Under the pieces are notes generated by a model. It ran no database searches. It saw only the letters and a list, made by a program, of their open reading frames with translations, and was not told the DNA's origin. Made by a program: the position numbers and the translations under genes. DNA of 64,000 nucleotides from Congeria kusceri (Eukaryota; Mollusca; Bivalvia; Myida; Dreissenidae): contig CM051033.1 in the NCBI GenBank assembly GCA_027627225.1, positions 7,036,801 through 7,100,800 on the forward strand, read 5' to 3'. Position 1 is the first letter of the stretch; the number at the start of each line of letters is the position of its first letter. Of the stretch, positions 35,609 through 45,700 are shown piece after piece.

Positions 35609-36472
35609 TTATGCCCCGCATCAGAAATGGTGGGGTATATTGGTTTGCTAATGTCGGTGTGTTGGTCGGTAGACCACTTTTCTTTCTGCTGTCTAAGTCC
35701 AGCAATTTTCGTCCAATCCTCACCAAACTTCATGAAAATGTTTCAGGCCATAATATTTCTACCAAATTCGAGAATCAGCCAAATCGCCCTAGGAATTATT
35801 GAGTTATGGTTCTGGAATGATCTCAAATTGGCATTTTTGTGTCGCCTAAAAAGCGCATATAGGGGGTACTTTTGGCGGTGGCAGCATTGTCAGCGGCGTC
35901 CCCTGCAGTTTTTTGCAGACAATAACTTGAGAAGACTTTGTCGAATCATTATGAAACTTTAGGGAAGTGTTAGTAGGCATAAAAGGAAGGTTAAGTTTGA
36001 TATTTGGCATATTCGCTCTTATCGTACTTAGTTATGCCCCTTTTAAAAAAAAAGTTCAAATAAGACTTGTCCAGACAGTAACTTGAGAATTTTATGTGCA
36101 ATCATTATGAAAAGGCATAAAAGGAATGTTAAGTTAAGTTTCGGCATAATTGCTGTTATTGTACTTGAGTTATGCTGCGTCAGGCGAAACACCCGACTCA
36201 CAGAGTTCTAGTTAGACATTTCCGCTCTATAAGTTCAACAGTTTTCATCCAATCTTGAACAAATTTCAGGAAAAAAAAATCAGGAAAATAATCTGCCAAA
36301 GTACCCCAGGAAGTACAGAGATATGGCCCTTGATTTATCTAAAATTGGCCTTTTTATCAGTATAGACTCTAAATGTCCAACAGTTTTCATCCAATCCTCA
36401 CCAAACTTTATATTTTAATGATTTGCCTTTAACGGAGATGGGGCATAACTGTTTTACTGACGGCTCTTGTTA
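35609..36472 (+). mobile_element. ttatgccccg...ggctcttgtt element in the intron
   Basis: The 5' end attatgccccgcatcagaaa, tggtggggtatattgg and the 3' end gatggggcataactgtttta, ctgacggctcttgtt are typical of this repeat class. Its units (gtccaatcctcaccaaactt) resume at about 36215 after a second inserted element, then continue to 36410. Open frames of 67-111 codons are by-products. Confidence 0.7.
35838..36213 (+). mobile_element. Second element nested inside the intron element
   Basis: Begins tgtgtcgcctaaaaagcgca and ends ggcgaaacacccgactcaca, gagttctagtt. The ends gtgtcgcct and aggcgaaacac are partly inverted. Inside are two units with caataacttgagaagacttt, gaatcattatgaaac and agttatgcccctttt. 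It splits the outer element's unit between ggcatttttg and agacatttccgctcta. Confidence 0.6.
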
Positions 36473-36592
36473 TTGTATATATGACATTCCTATGGTACAT
36501 GCTTTGAAATAAGGATGTTACATCTTGTCCGAATATAAATTTAATTTCACCTATTTGTGCTTTAATATATATACTGTCGTTTTGTTTTTCAG

Positions 36593-37605
36593 ACTGTGCA
36601 CTAAAGTGACACTCATTTCTGAGTCAGTCAAAACGCAGTCCACAGACCTGCAGCAACTTTCTGGCTTGCTCCAAACTATTCTGGAAGTAATGAAAAGCCT
36701 GCAGAAGAAACAGGAGGCCTGCATGCAGTCTGTGCAGGGGTCATATGATGAACAATTAAGATATGTCAGAGAAACACGCCGAAAAATAAATGCAGCTTTA
36801 GACAAGATAGAAACAAACACTTTGAATGAAATGAAAGCAACACTGACCAGCCTCCAAGCTTCTCTCAAGTCAGATGTTGAGAACTGCATCAGACTTCGGG
36901 ATCAATTGAAAAAACTTCATGAGGCCATACAGGACATAAGTGATAAGAGCAAAGAGGAACTCTCCTTCATAGTGAGCAAGAAATGTAATGATAAAATACA
37001 ACAGTCTGAAACATATCTGCAAGAGAACTCTGTTCAGGTTGAGCATTCACTAACATTCCAGCCTAACAGTGACATTGAGCAGTACTTGTCCAAACTGTCA
37101 GGTCTGGGGAGGATTGTACACAGTACCCAGCCATTGACAGTGCAGGGACACCCAGACCAAGTATTGACTGTTAAAGGAAAGTCTAAGTATAATGTGAGCA
37201 TACCAAGTGATTCATCAGCATGCAGTATCAGTGGCATATGTGCTCTCCCTGATGGCCAGATTCTTGTTGTAGACTACGAGAATAAGAAATTAAAGCTGCT
37301 GGACCAGCAGTACAGGGTGCTTACTCGTTGTGATGTGTCTGCTGATCCACGGGACATATGTCATATAACACTCAGTGAAGTTGCTGTTGCTGTGATTGAT
37401 GATAACACACATGGGATCCAGTTTATCTCTGTCAACAATGGGCAGCTGGTGAAGGGCAGGAAACTTCAGTTACAACATTACTGTGCAGGTATCGCCCACC
37501 ACCAGGGGGAGCTGTATGTCACTGATCTTGCTGCACTGTACAAGTACGCGCTGAGTGGGAAACTGGTCAGCAAGGTGTATGAGGAGACATCATGTAGATA
37601 TACAG
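36593..37605 (+). CDS. Exon 2 of the TRIM-like gene: coiled coil and first propeller strands
   Basis: The acceptor is gtttttcag|actgtg, with a strong T tract. The exon enters in phase 2, giving residue 112 as Arg, and leaves in phase 1 at tacag|gttaga. It encodes residues 112 to about 449, including TDLQQLSGLLQTILEVMKSL and later GICALPDGQILVVDY. The frame is clean over 1013 bases. The sequence in front of the acceptor is also open, so an automatic start at 36525 would be wrong. Confidence 0.85.
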
Positions 37606-38530
37606 GTTAGAATCATGGCGGGTTCATCCGGATATTATTAGAAATATGTATCATAAAGTAATTGTAAGACTGCATAGTTGTAGAATGTACGTGTGTCAGT
37701 TTAAGTTTACAACAGCAGTTAAGAATGATTTTCAGTATTATTGATTTATATATATGAGTAATCATGTATTTTGGCTGTCACTACATGGCATGTCTATAAA
37801 TAGACACTGAGTGCTTTTCAATATGCACTGTGTGACCTATTGTGTAAACTTTGTGATTTGGAAATAACTGTACATGTATAATGACTTTTATAATTAACGT
37901 TGCTTCATAACATTATATTCAATCAATAAACCTCAAATTGTTGTATTTGAAATTTGAGAAATTTCCTTATTTATGTTTATAAAATTATAAAATTAACAAC
38001 AGTTACTGGCTTTTATAACTGGTGAAGAAGAACTAGATAGAAAAGTTCCAATCCCATTTGTTTTGAAACATTATTTTCTTGTAGTAAAATGTTACAAACA
38101 TAACTACAGTCACAATATTGTACATGCACATGTATGAAATATGTCAGCTCGTGTAAATTTCACTAATATGTCAATATATTGTAATCATGTATACATGTAT
38201 AGGAAATCCATTATTACTGGATATAGTTACATCAGCTGACACATTCATGTGTACATGTTCATTGTGCCGTGTAATGGTTTACATCCGTGTAATTGTGGTA
38301 AATGCAATTCTAACTCACCAGTCAACGTGTCAAACTTTTAGGCAATAAACTGATACAGAACCTTAAAGTCACACTAAAATATTTATTATTATTGGATTTT
38401 ATGCAGATCTTTAAGACGCGTAATTGTCTGTTTAACGACGCATTAATAATACGATGTCACTGCAGTTTGTGTATTAACATTATTAAACATTTAAAGTAAT
38501 TTAATATCTTGATGTGACTCTGTTTTGCAG
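37606..38530 (+). other. Intron 2 of the TRIM-like gene
   Basis: 925 bp, gttaga to ttttgcag. No repeat element is recognised. It contains an aataaa at about 37925-37930 that could serve a transcript ending after exon 2, where the read-through frame stops at 37608-37610. Confidence 0.6.
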
Positions 38531-38865
38531 TAGAGAGGTGTGCTGTGAGTCCCACTGGGGATCGTATATACATCACCAACCCAGTCCAGAACAAGCTCCT
38601 CACCCTGGCCAGGGACGGGTCAGTACTGTCTACATTGGAGGACCCTGAACTACTGTACATGTGACACGGCCAGGTGTTGGTCTGTGGAGGCCTGTCACAG
38701 ACTATCATACAGGTGGATAGGGAGGGCAGGAAGAAGCTGGCCACTCTGGCTACAGGCAGGGATGGAGTGGGGATCCCAAGGTCAGTCTGCTACAACAGGC
38801 ACACAGCCTCCATCATTGTGGGACTATATGGCAACAACAACATCCTGGTGTTCAAAGTGCAATAG
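38531..38865 (+). CDS. Exon 3 of the TRIM-like gene, with internal TGA
   Basis: The acceptor is gttttgcag|tagagag; the first two bases complete a Val codon. It encodes VERCAVSPTGDRIYITNPVQ and on to the TGA at 38662-38664, then in the same frame GQVLVCGGLSQTIIQVDREG through to VFKVQ and the TAG ending at 38865. The bases between DPEL and GQVL are too few for the propeller blade expected from relatives as I remember them. The rest of the exon shows no other lesion. Confidence 0.75.
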
Positions 38866-40530
38866 CTTACTTTTACATGTATCAGACATTTGTATAATAA
38901 CAAATATGGTTATCTTAAAATGACAGTTTGTAAGTTAGAAATGATATATTGTGTACTGTGTTATATTTCTGTATAATATACTTTTATTTAATTATGACAG
39001 TATGACTTTGGAACCAATAGTCTGTGTTATTTGTATCATATAAGTGTTTTTGCATTTGTCCGTAACTTAACGAGTTATATAAGATGTATGTTAAAGGACA
39101 AATACCTGGTACAGTTTTAATTTAGAAGTCAATGTGTGTACAAAATATACATGTACAATGTACATGACAATTGCTATTTTTAGACTGTCATTTGTACACA
39201 TATTTGAGGAATGTATTTGATCAATTACTTGAAAACATGACACTGTAATGTTATCTAACTAATTGTTTTTGAAATATGAAGGATTTATTTTAATTTTCTG
39301 CATTGAAAAGACATTGATGATTGGAGTATTGTTTAGTTTAATAATTTAAAAAGAAAACATGATGTTAAATTGGTTAATTTTATTTAGTTTTATACTGATG
39401 ATGATTTAAAATTGTTTATTATAACATTGACACTTGTGCTGGAAGTTAAGTGAAAACAATCAGACATAAATAACTTACCTGCTTGTAGTGTTGGATGCAT
39501 ATGCATTTTCTGTTCTGTGTAAGTGATGTATGTTAATCTTCAGAAAATGGAGACAATTAAGATATATAATTATTTTTCATGTATTTAAACATTTATTTAA
39601 ATTGCATGGATGATATAATTAAACATATGTGATGATTGTTCTACCGTTATTATTATGTAGCATGTTATAACAACAAACTTTATATTGTGCGTGTGAATAA
39701 AATTTTGATCTTTCACCTTTGTCTTTGATGTCTTTTATAAACATTGAACTAACTGTTTATATTATTTAAACTTGTACGTGATATCTGCTATATTGTTCAT
39801 TGACAAGGTGTTGATATGCAGATAATTATTACATTAATTAACATTAACAGTTAAAATAGCATATACAAATAACCGTTTAGCCTGTGAAGTATGGAACAAA
39901 AGGTAGATACCTTAATTGAAGGTTTTAAAAAACTTTGATGCTCATGCACAAATTTGCCACAGGAACAAAAAACAGTTCTTTTGTTACGTCCTTTTGTCCG
40001 TCATTATAAATTATGTTAAAATATTACTGTATACTTATTAAGGTAATTTTACTGTCAGTCAGTAATCAAACAGGATAAACGTTTTTCTGCAATTCGTATG
40101 CATAAATAAAAAAAATCATGATCAGTGTTTCTCTGATTAATTTAAAGGCTCTAACAAGGTCTAAAAAGTAAAACTTATCATTATAAAAAGTTTAACGGAG
40201 AAATAACAAAAGTCATTTTAAAAGTTTAACTTAGAAATAACAAACACCTAAAATAAACCATTATAAGCCTAACAATTCTAAACATGTACATAAAATGAAT
40301 GGTTTTAATTGAGTTTCATGTTGACATTTTTACGCTAGGAAACTAGCTCGAATTCCTCATCTTTTGTGTGGAATATCGTGTATATCACCAAATGTTAATG
40401 GTAAATAGTCGGATGTCATTTGCGTTGCAATGATATTGGGCAGGTAAAAAAGCTTGTGTTTGTGAAAGGTTTTACTTGATGTGTTTCTTCAATAAACAGT
40501 TTCCAGCAAACCATTTTTTTTTTTTTTCTA
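38866..40530. other. 3' flank and spacer
   Basis: AT-rich DNA after the TRIM-like gene, with no further exon supported. Much of 38866-39720 is probably 3' untranslated region if the signal at 39696 is used. Confidence 0.4.
39696..39701 (+). terminator. Candidate polyadenylation signal of the TRIM-like gene
   Basis: AATAAA about 830 bases after the stop codon, followed within 30 bases by the T/G-rich tttgtctttgatgtctttt. Distance and context suit a 3' end; other AT-rich hexamers nearby make this only a candidate. Confidence 0.4.
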
Positions 40531-40569
40531 TCAATGGATTCAAAAATTATTTCACCGAAATGTTCTTTT

Positions 40570-40850
40570 GGTTCTTTTGTCCTCTACCAGGGGGGGGGGC
40601 ATTTTCCTTATATGACCATATTGAATCAAAATAATTTGGAAGAGGGTCACCCAAGCAACATTTGTGTGAAATTATTTAAAACTCCAAACAGTGGTTTCAC
40701 ATATTTTCAAATTTTTAAATGTAGCCATACAAGAAATCTTGTAAAGGACCAACCCAGGAACATTCCTGCCAAGTTAGATTTAAAGTCACTAAGCGGTTTC
40801 AGAGAAGTTGTTAAGTAAATGGTTGATGACGATGACAGACGATATTAATA
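40570..40850 (+). repeat. Repeat fragment
   Basis: Contains ggaagagggtcacccaagca, ggaccaacccaggaacattc, ctgccaagttagatttaaag, cggtttcagagaagttgtta and gatgacgatgacagacgata, typical motifs of another bivalve repeat family. The 94-codon frame at 40534-40818 is a by-product. Confidence 0.5.
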
Positions 40851-41016
40851 TGGAAGTCCACTATTCTGAGTCAGAAGCTATACCTCTTCTTTATATTCGG
40901 TACTAAATCGCTCGTTTATCGCCGCATACTAAAAACAGTTTCACATAGCATCATACCCTTTCTAAAACTAAGAAACTTCATGAAATGTACTTAATCTGAA
41001 ATGAGCATATAACAGT

Positions 41017-41105
41017 TAGGACTAGAATAAACCAAAGTCATAGACACTATGACTCGTAGCCGGTGTATTCTAGTCCTAGATGTGTCGAGGATTGTTCTCG
41101 ACACA
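41017..41105. repeat. Two adjacent perfect hairpins
   Basis: TAGGACTAGAATA (41017-41029) pairs with TATTCTAGTCCTA (41066-41078), and an inner gtcatag/ctatgac pair extends the stem. Directly after it, TGTGTCGAG (41081-41089) pairs with CTCGACACA (41097-41105) around a 7-base loop. The pair may be the end of a mobile element. It is not near a gene that I can identify. Confidence 0.7.
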
Positions 41106-41167
41106 GGCCATCATCTGGCAGGATCAAATGTTGTTTCAGTCACCATTATGTGGCTTATTTAAACATT

Positions 41168-41205
41168 CCCGAGTTTGTTTCCTGGTTAGAACCAGTACTA
41201 TGCGC
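41168..41205 (-). repeat. SINE family A tail fragment
   Basis: gagtttgtttcctggttaga, accagtact matches the reverse of the SINE tail (agtactggtt, caggaaac). No head is present. Confidence 0.4.
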
Positions 41206-41318
41206 GAAAGATTCACTACATTACTGTGAATTCATTTGATAATTAATAGTGGATTGGAATATGCTTAGGTTTTTGTCATGTGTTTAATGTCTCTAATTAG
41301 ATAGAGAGACCTGAACAG

Positions 41319-41440
41319 TGTGGACTGACACCTGCATATGTGGTCGAGGGTTTGAGACTGTGGTAGAAAGTGAAACATTGTGGACTGACACCTGCATATG
41401 TGGTCGAGGGTTTGAGACTGTGTGGTAGAAAGTGAAACAT
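41319..41440. repeat. 60-bp tandem duplicate
   Basis: Two copies start at 41319 and 41379 (tgtggactgacacctgcata, tgtggtcgagggtttgagac, tgtggtagaaagtgaaacat). The second has a 2-bp insertion. They are otherwise identical, so the duplication is recent. Confidence 0.85.
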
Positions 41441-41719
41441 TGATGACAGAACAACACTGTGAAGAACTGTTGGATTATGGTATGTTTTATATATGGGTAA
41501 TGTATGTTTAATATTTCTGTTTGATTTCCAACCATTCTATTGAATTAAAACTAAATATAATCATCTTGATTTCAGGTTTGGAAAAACTCTATCTTCATTG
41601 TTCATGATCATAGTTTACACAGATAAAGTAGATCAGGTTTCTTCAGTGGTGTTGTTAATAATGGGCTCGAAGCTATTTTGACTTGATCATATTGATACCT
41701 GAGACATAATGCGATTCGT

Positions 41720-41845
41720 TTGAATCATATTTCTGGTTATAACCAGAACTTGGTGACTTTCAGACAGATAATCTGTCCACATGAATTAAGCCCCCAGTCT
41801 TAAGTCGGACACCACACCCATGACCTCGCCATGACCCAGTAATGG
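41720..41845 (-). mobile_element. SINE family A copy, decayed
   Basis: On the minus strand, an A-box-like stretch near GGGTGTGGTGTCCGACTTAA is followed by a decayed B region and the tail CACCAAGTTCTGGTTATAAC, CAGAAA. It resembles the copies at 32217 and 56517. Confidence 0.5.
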
Positions 41846-41945
41846 CTATAATTTTCCAGACGATATAGTTAATTAAGTAATGGGTTGTTGGAAGTTTGTT
41901 TCATATGGCTGGATGTATAACTACTTTCATTTCTTCTACAAATAG

Positions 41946-42005
41946 GTATGGGACATGCTTGCCTGCACAGCCAGTGTCCTGGCCTGGATGTCTCACACGG
42001 AATGT
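41946..42005 (+). other. Possible 60-bp exon
   Basis: Preceded by a pyrimidine tract and acaaatag (ttcatttcttctacaaatag) and followed by a strong donor gtaagt. It is 20 codons in frame, VWDMLACTASVLAWMSHTEC, and much more GC-rich than its surroundings. No partner exons are identified and the protein is not recognised. Confidence 0.25.
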
Positions 42006-42194
42006 GTAAGTTTCCACATATTTTTACAATCGTACCTTATTATTGTTATTGAAAATAAGGCTGTCGGTTTTAATCTGTGTATATTCCTGTCTTTCAGGCT
42101 CTCTGTGTGTCTGTTCCCAATTAATTAGTTAAAAATAGTTTTTAAAGCCGCACAAAAGGGGTAAATGGTAGAATTCAGATTATTTAAACAAACG

Positions 42195-42254
42195 GTTATC
42201 TTATTGTCTGTCTTAGCATGTGCAGTTATCTTATTGTCTGTCTTAGCATGTGTT
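42195..42254. repeat. 30-bp tandem duplicate beside the LTR
   Basis: gttatcttattgtctgtctt, agcatgtgca occurs twice (42195, 42225), ending exactly at the retrotransposon target site. It predates the insertion or is unrelated to it. Confidence 0.8.
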
Positions 42255-42257
42255 AAC

Positions 42258-42481
42258 TGTTTGGTTGGAGTGTTAATTGATAACAAGTCTGTGTTATAAG
42301 TCTTATATTTATTAACACAACACAACTATATGAATCTACTTGGTGAACGTGAGTAACAAGAGAGAGCGAGAGTGGTTTAATTGAACTGCCACGCTGACGT
42401 GTGCACTGGCTATGTATACTGATAAGCCCTGTGGCTCATAGTAGACTGGCTACCCTTAAACATGAGAACTATAATACAACA
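42258..42481 (-). repeat. 3' LTR of the retrotransposon
   Basis: 224 bp, identical to the 5' LTR except position 42398. The minus-strand AATAAA at 42308-42313 is the likely polyadenylation signal for the genomic transcript. Confidence 0.95.
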
Positions 42482-42494
42482 TCTCCTTTTTTTT
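42482..42494 (-). promoter_or_regulatory. Polypurine tract
   Basis: The minus strand reads AAAAAAAAGGAGA directly before the 3' LTR, the expected place and composition for plus-strand priming of reverse transcription. Confidence 0.8.
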
Positions 42495-42778
42495 AAATTA
42501 GTTTCAATATGTAATAAACATAAATTAGTGTATACAATATAGTTTTATGCATATTCAAGAACTATTGAAAATGCTTAAAATGCCTCTCTGATACTTATAA
42601 TGATTTAAGTAGTGTCTGGCAATTTCTATCACTATTAACTGATAAATAATTAATCTGACCATCGATTACAAAAATCTCAGCTCTAACCACTGCTGCTGTA
42701 GTAAAGCTGTTTACCCTAACTGTCACTCATACACTGTTAATCCTAAATCTCAGACTTGATGTAAACTGAAACAGTTTA
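42495..42778 (-). other. 3' untranslated part of the retrotransposon
   Basis: 284 bp between the gag-pol stop and the polypurine tract. No envelope or antisense gene seen. Confidence 0.7.
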
Positions 42779-45700
42779 TCAAATGTCCATTATCTGTCTA
42801 GGCTTCACCTGGCGACAGTATCGTGTAGTGTAAACTGGGGGATCATTTCCACTGATCAAAGGTGGCTTTGTTTTTGCAGCGACTGGGGATGGTTGTTGTA
42901 ATTGGCTTGCTTGCCAGTTCAATGGCTCAGAGTTCAAAGGAAGGAAACCATTGCTTTCATTGTTCATTGTTTCCTCAGCCGGAGTCTGAAAATCAAAGTT
43001 TGGTACCTCAGGAAAATATTCATTGGTTTTCATGAGGTGGTGTAGATTACGCCTGTAAGAAACACCATCAGGTGTCCGAACAGTGTAGGACCTGTCATTG
43101 TGTACCTGTGTTACAACAGCTGGTTTCCATGAACCTTTCTCTGATTGCTGAAACCTAACAGACTGACCATTGTTTAATGGCTCTAATAGTTTTGAGTGCT
43201 TGTCATAATTAATCTTCTGTTTTTCTTTCTGAATCTTAAATTGATCTCTAACTTTTTGATGATTGATGTTGCAAGGTACTAGTTTGTCGGATGTGACTGG
43301 TAAGAATGACCTTATTTTCCTCCCCATAAGTAATTCTGCTGGAGAATAACCTGAATTCAATGGTGTTGCACAGTATTCTAATAGTGCAACCTGTATATCT
43401 TGACCACTTTCTCTTGCCTTTAACAAAAGAGTTTTAGCTCTTTTCACACAAGATTCTGCCAAGCCATTTGACCTCCGGTAGTGGGGTGATGACTGAACAT
43501 GATTGATGTCCCATTCAGCCAGGAAATTTTGAAACTCCTGGGAACTGTAATAGCTGGCGCCATCAGAGATTAATTTCTCTGGGATGCCATGGTGTGAAAA
43601 CCAAGATTGAAGATGTTTAATGACACTTGAACTATTGGTGCTGTTTAATTTGCCTAGTTCAAAGTAATTTGAGTAATAGTCACAGGCTACAAGGTAGTTT
43701 TGACCATTAAATGTAAATACATCAGTGCCAACAGCCTGCCAAGGGTAGAGGGGGATTTCATGGGGTTGGAGTGGTTCTTTGATGTTTGAACTTCTGTGCT
43801 CCAAACAAATTGGGCAATTGAGCACTAACTGTGTGATTTCCACTGAGATATTTGGCCAGAACATGATATCTCTAGCTCTACGTAGACACTTCTCCACTCC
43901 CATGTGACCTGCATGAATGATTTCAAGCATTCTGGGTTGTAGTGACTTTGGGATAACAAGTTTGCAACCCTTCATGATTATTCCCTCTACAACTGTTAGT
44001 TCTTCCGGATAATTCCAGAAATCTGAGATTTTAGATGGACATGCCTTTTTTGTGTTAGGCCAACCAGAAATAATTGTTTGTTTGAGAACTGAAAGTCTGT
44101 TATCTTTCTCAGTTTGTTCCCTTATTTCCTGCATTTTCTTGCTATGTACAGGCAAACTGGTCATAACCATATTGACCTGGACGTCTGCTTGGTCTGATAG
44201 GTCAGGGCCTGTCTCATTTAACGGTTTCCGAGACAACGTGTCTGGAACAGGAATGTCCTTGCCTGGGCGGTGTCCGACGTCAATGTCATATGGCTGCATG
44301 TGCAGTAACATGCGCTGTAACCTTGCTGGTGCTGCATGCAAATGCTTCTTGAAAATTGAAACCAGCGGTAAATGATCCGTTTCAACTGTGACCTTTCTGC
44401 CATAAACCCATTGGTGGTAACGCTTTAGCCCAAAAAGGATTCCTAAGCATTCTAGCTCAATCATGGCATAATTCTTTTGACTGTCTGTAAGTGACTTGCT
44501 AGCATACGCTATGGGCTTACCATCCTGCAATAGCGTAGCTCCAAGACCTGTCCTTGAACTGTCTGTCTGCAAAGTGAGTGGCTTTTTTGAATCAAAGTAG
44601 CCTAGTGCCTGACCTGGTTGTGTCAAAATGTCTTTGACCTTGTTAAATGCGTCTATTTGTGGCTTAGCCCACATGAACTCAGTGTCTTTTGCTAGCAGCT
44701 GCCTTAGGGGGTTGGTAACCTGTGATAAATTTGGTGCAAACCGAGACAAATAGTTGACCATTCCTAATATAGTTTGCAACTCATTTTTGTTGTTTGGAGG
44801 TGGCATGTCCTTAATCGCAGCGACCTTTGCTGGATCCGGCCTGAGACCTTCTGCAGTCAGCAGGTGACCAAAATACTTAACTTCGGTCAGGCCAACCTCA
44901 ATCTTGTCCTCGTTGAGGATAATACCTTGGACGAGCGCCCTGTCAAGCACGGCTTTAAGGTTGCTGTCATGCTCCTGTCTGGTTCGACCATAGACAAGGA
45001 TATCATCGACAATTGTGACCACACCATTAAGGCCTTCAAAACATTGGTCCATTCGTCTGATGAATTCGTCTCCACTCAAGCATAGACCAAATGGTAACCT
45101 CAGATAACGATATCTCCCAAATATCGTGCTGAAACATGTCAAATATGACGACTCTTCACTGAGTTTAACAGCCCAGTAACCTGATCTGGCATCAAGTTTT
45201 GTGAAGTATTTTGCTCCATTAAGGGATGGCAAAATATCGTCAAGTGACCTCATAGGGTAATGTGGACGCTGTATACATTTATTTAGGTCCGTGGGATCCA
45301 AACAAACTCGTAAATTGCCTTGGCCTTTTTCTACAAGAACCATGGAATTCACCCATTCAGTAGGTTCATTGACCTTTGTGATGACCCCTAATCTCTCCAT
45401 TTTGGCCAGTTCGGCTTTGCATCTGTCCTGCAGTGCAACAGGTATTCTACGAGGGGGGTGAACAACAGGCTTACCGCCGGGCTTTAAATGAATGCTGCAC
45501 TCACCCTGCATGTTACCTATTCCCTGAAAAAGCTTTGGAAAGTCCCGTACAACAGTCTCTTTTGTCATTTGACTGTCCGAGGTCTGGGATTCCACTGAGA
45601 AAGATAGCTGAATAAGGCCAAAAGTGACGGATGTTTGTAAACTGAGCAAAGGCTGTGACTTTGTATGCACTACGTGGAATTCAACATTTTCAGAATGACC

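Larger units (their letters stand above)
34697..36592 (+). other. Intron 1 of the TRIM-like gene
   Basis: 1896 bp, AT-rich in its first 900 bases. The second half is taken up by nested repeat elements (35609-36472). Begins gtattt and ends tttttcag. Confidence 0.7.
34362..38865 (+). pseudogene. TRIM-like B-box/coiled-coil/beta-propeller gene, three exons, premature stop
   Basis: Exons 34362-34696, 36593-37605 and 38531-38865 join in compatible phases (2, then 1) into a 561-codon frame. Residues 20-59 and 83-111 form two B-box zinc-binding modules (C/H spacing intact). Residues of about 118-265 are a charged heptad-rich coiled coil. About 315 onward is a propeller-like repeat region with DGQILVVDYENKKLKLL-type strands. 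There is no RING before the B-boxes, so ligase activity is not expected from the protein alone. Such proteins form a large bivalve family with presumed regulatory or innate-immune roles; that is family knowledge, not shown here. An in-frame TGA at 38662-38664 is codon 494 and would remove the last 67 residues. Around it, VHVT is readable in another frame before the frame returns at GQVLVCG, so two compensating deletions are the likely cause. The first intron is full of repeats. It may still be expressed as a shortened protein; I call it a probable recent pseudogene. Confidence 0.75.

Noticed and set aside
35599..35962. Frames of 67 and 111 codons in the TRIM-like intron
   Set aside because: They lie in repeat elements found in non-genic places and show no domain.
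36525..36592. Upstream start for the coiled-coil frame at 36525
   Set aside because: A strong acceptor (tttttcag) at 36592 and the phase match with exon 1 show that the preceding in-frame stretch is intron.
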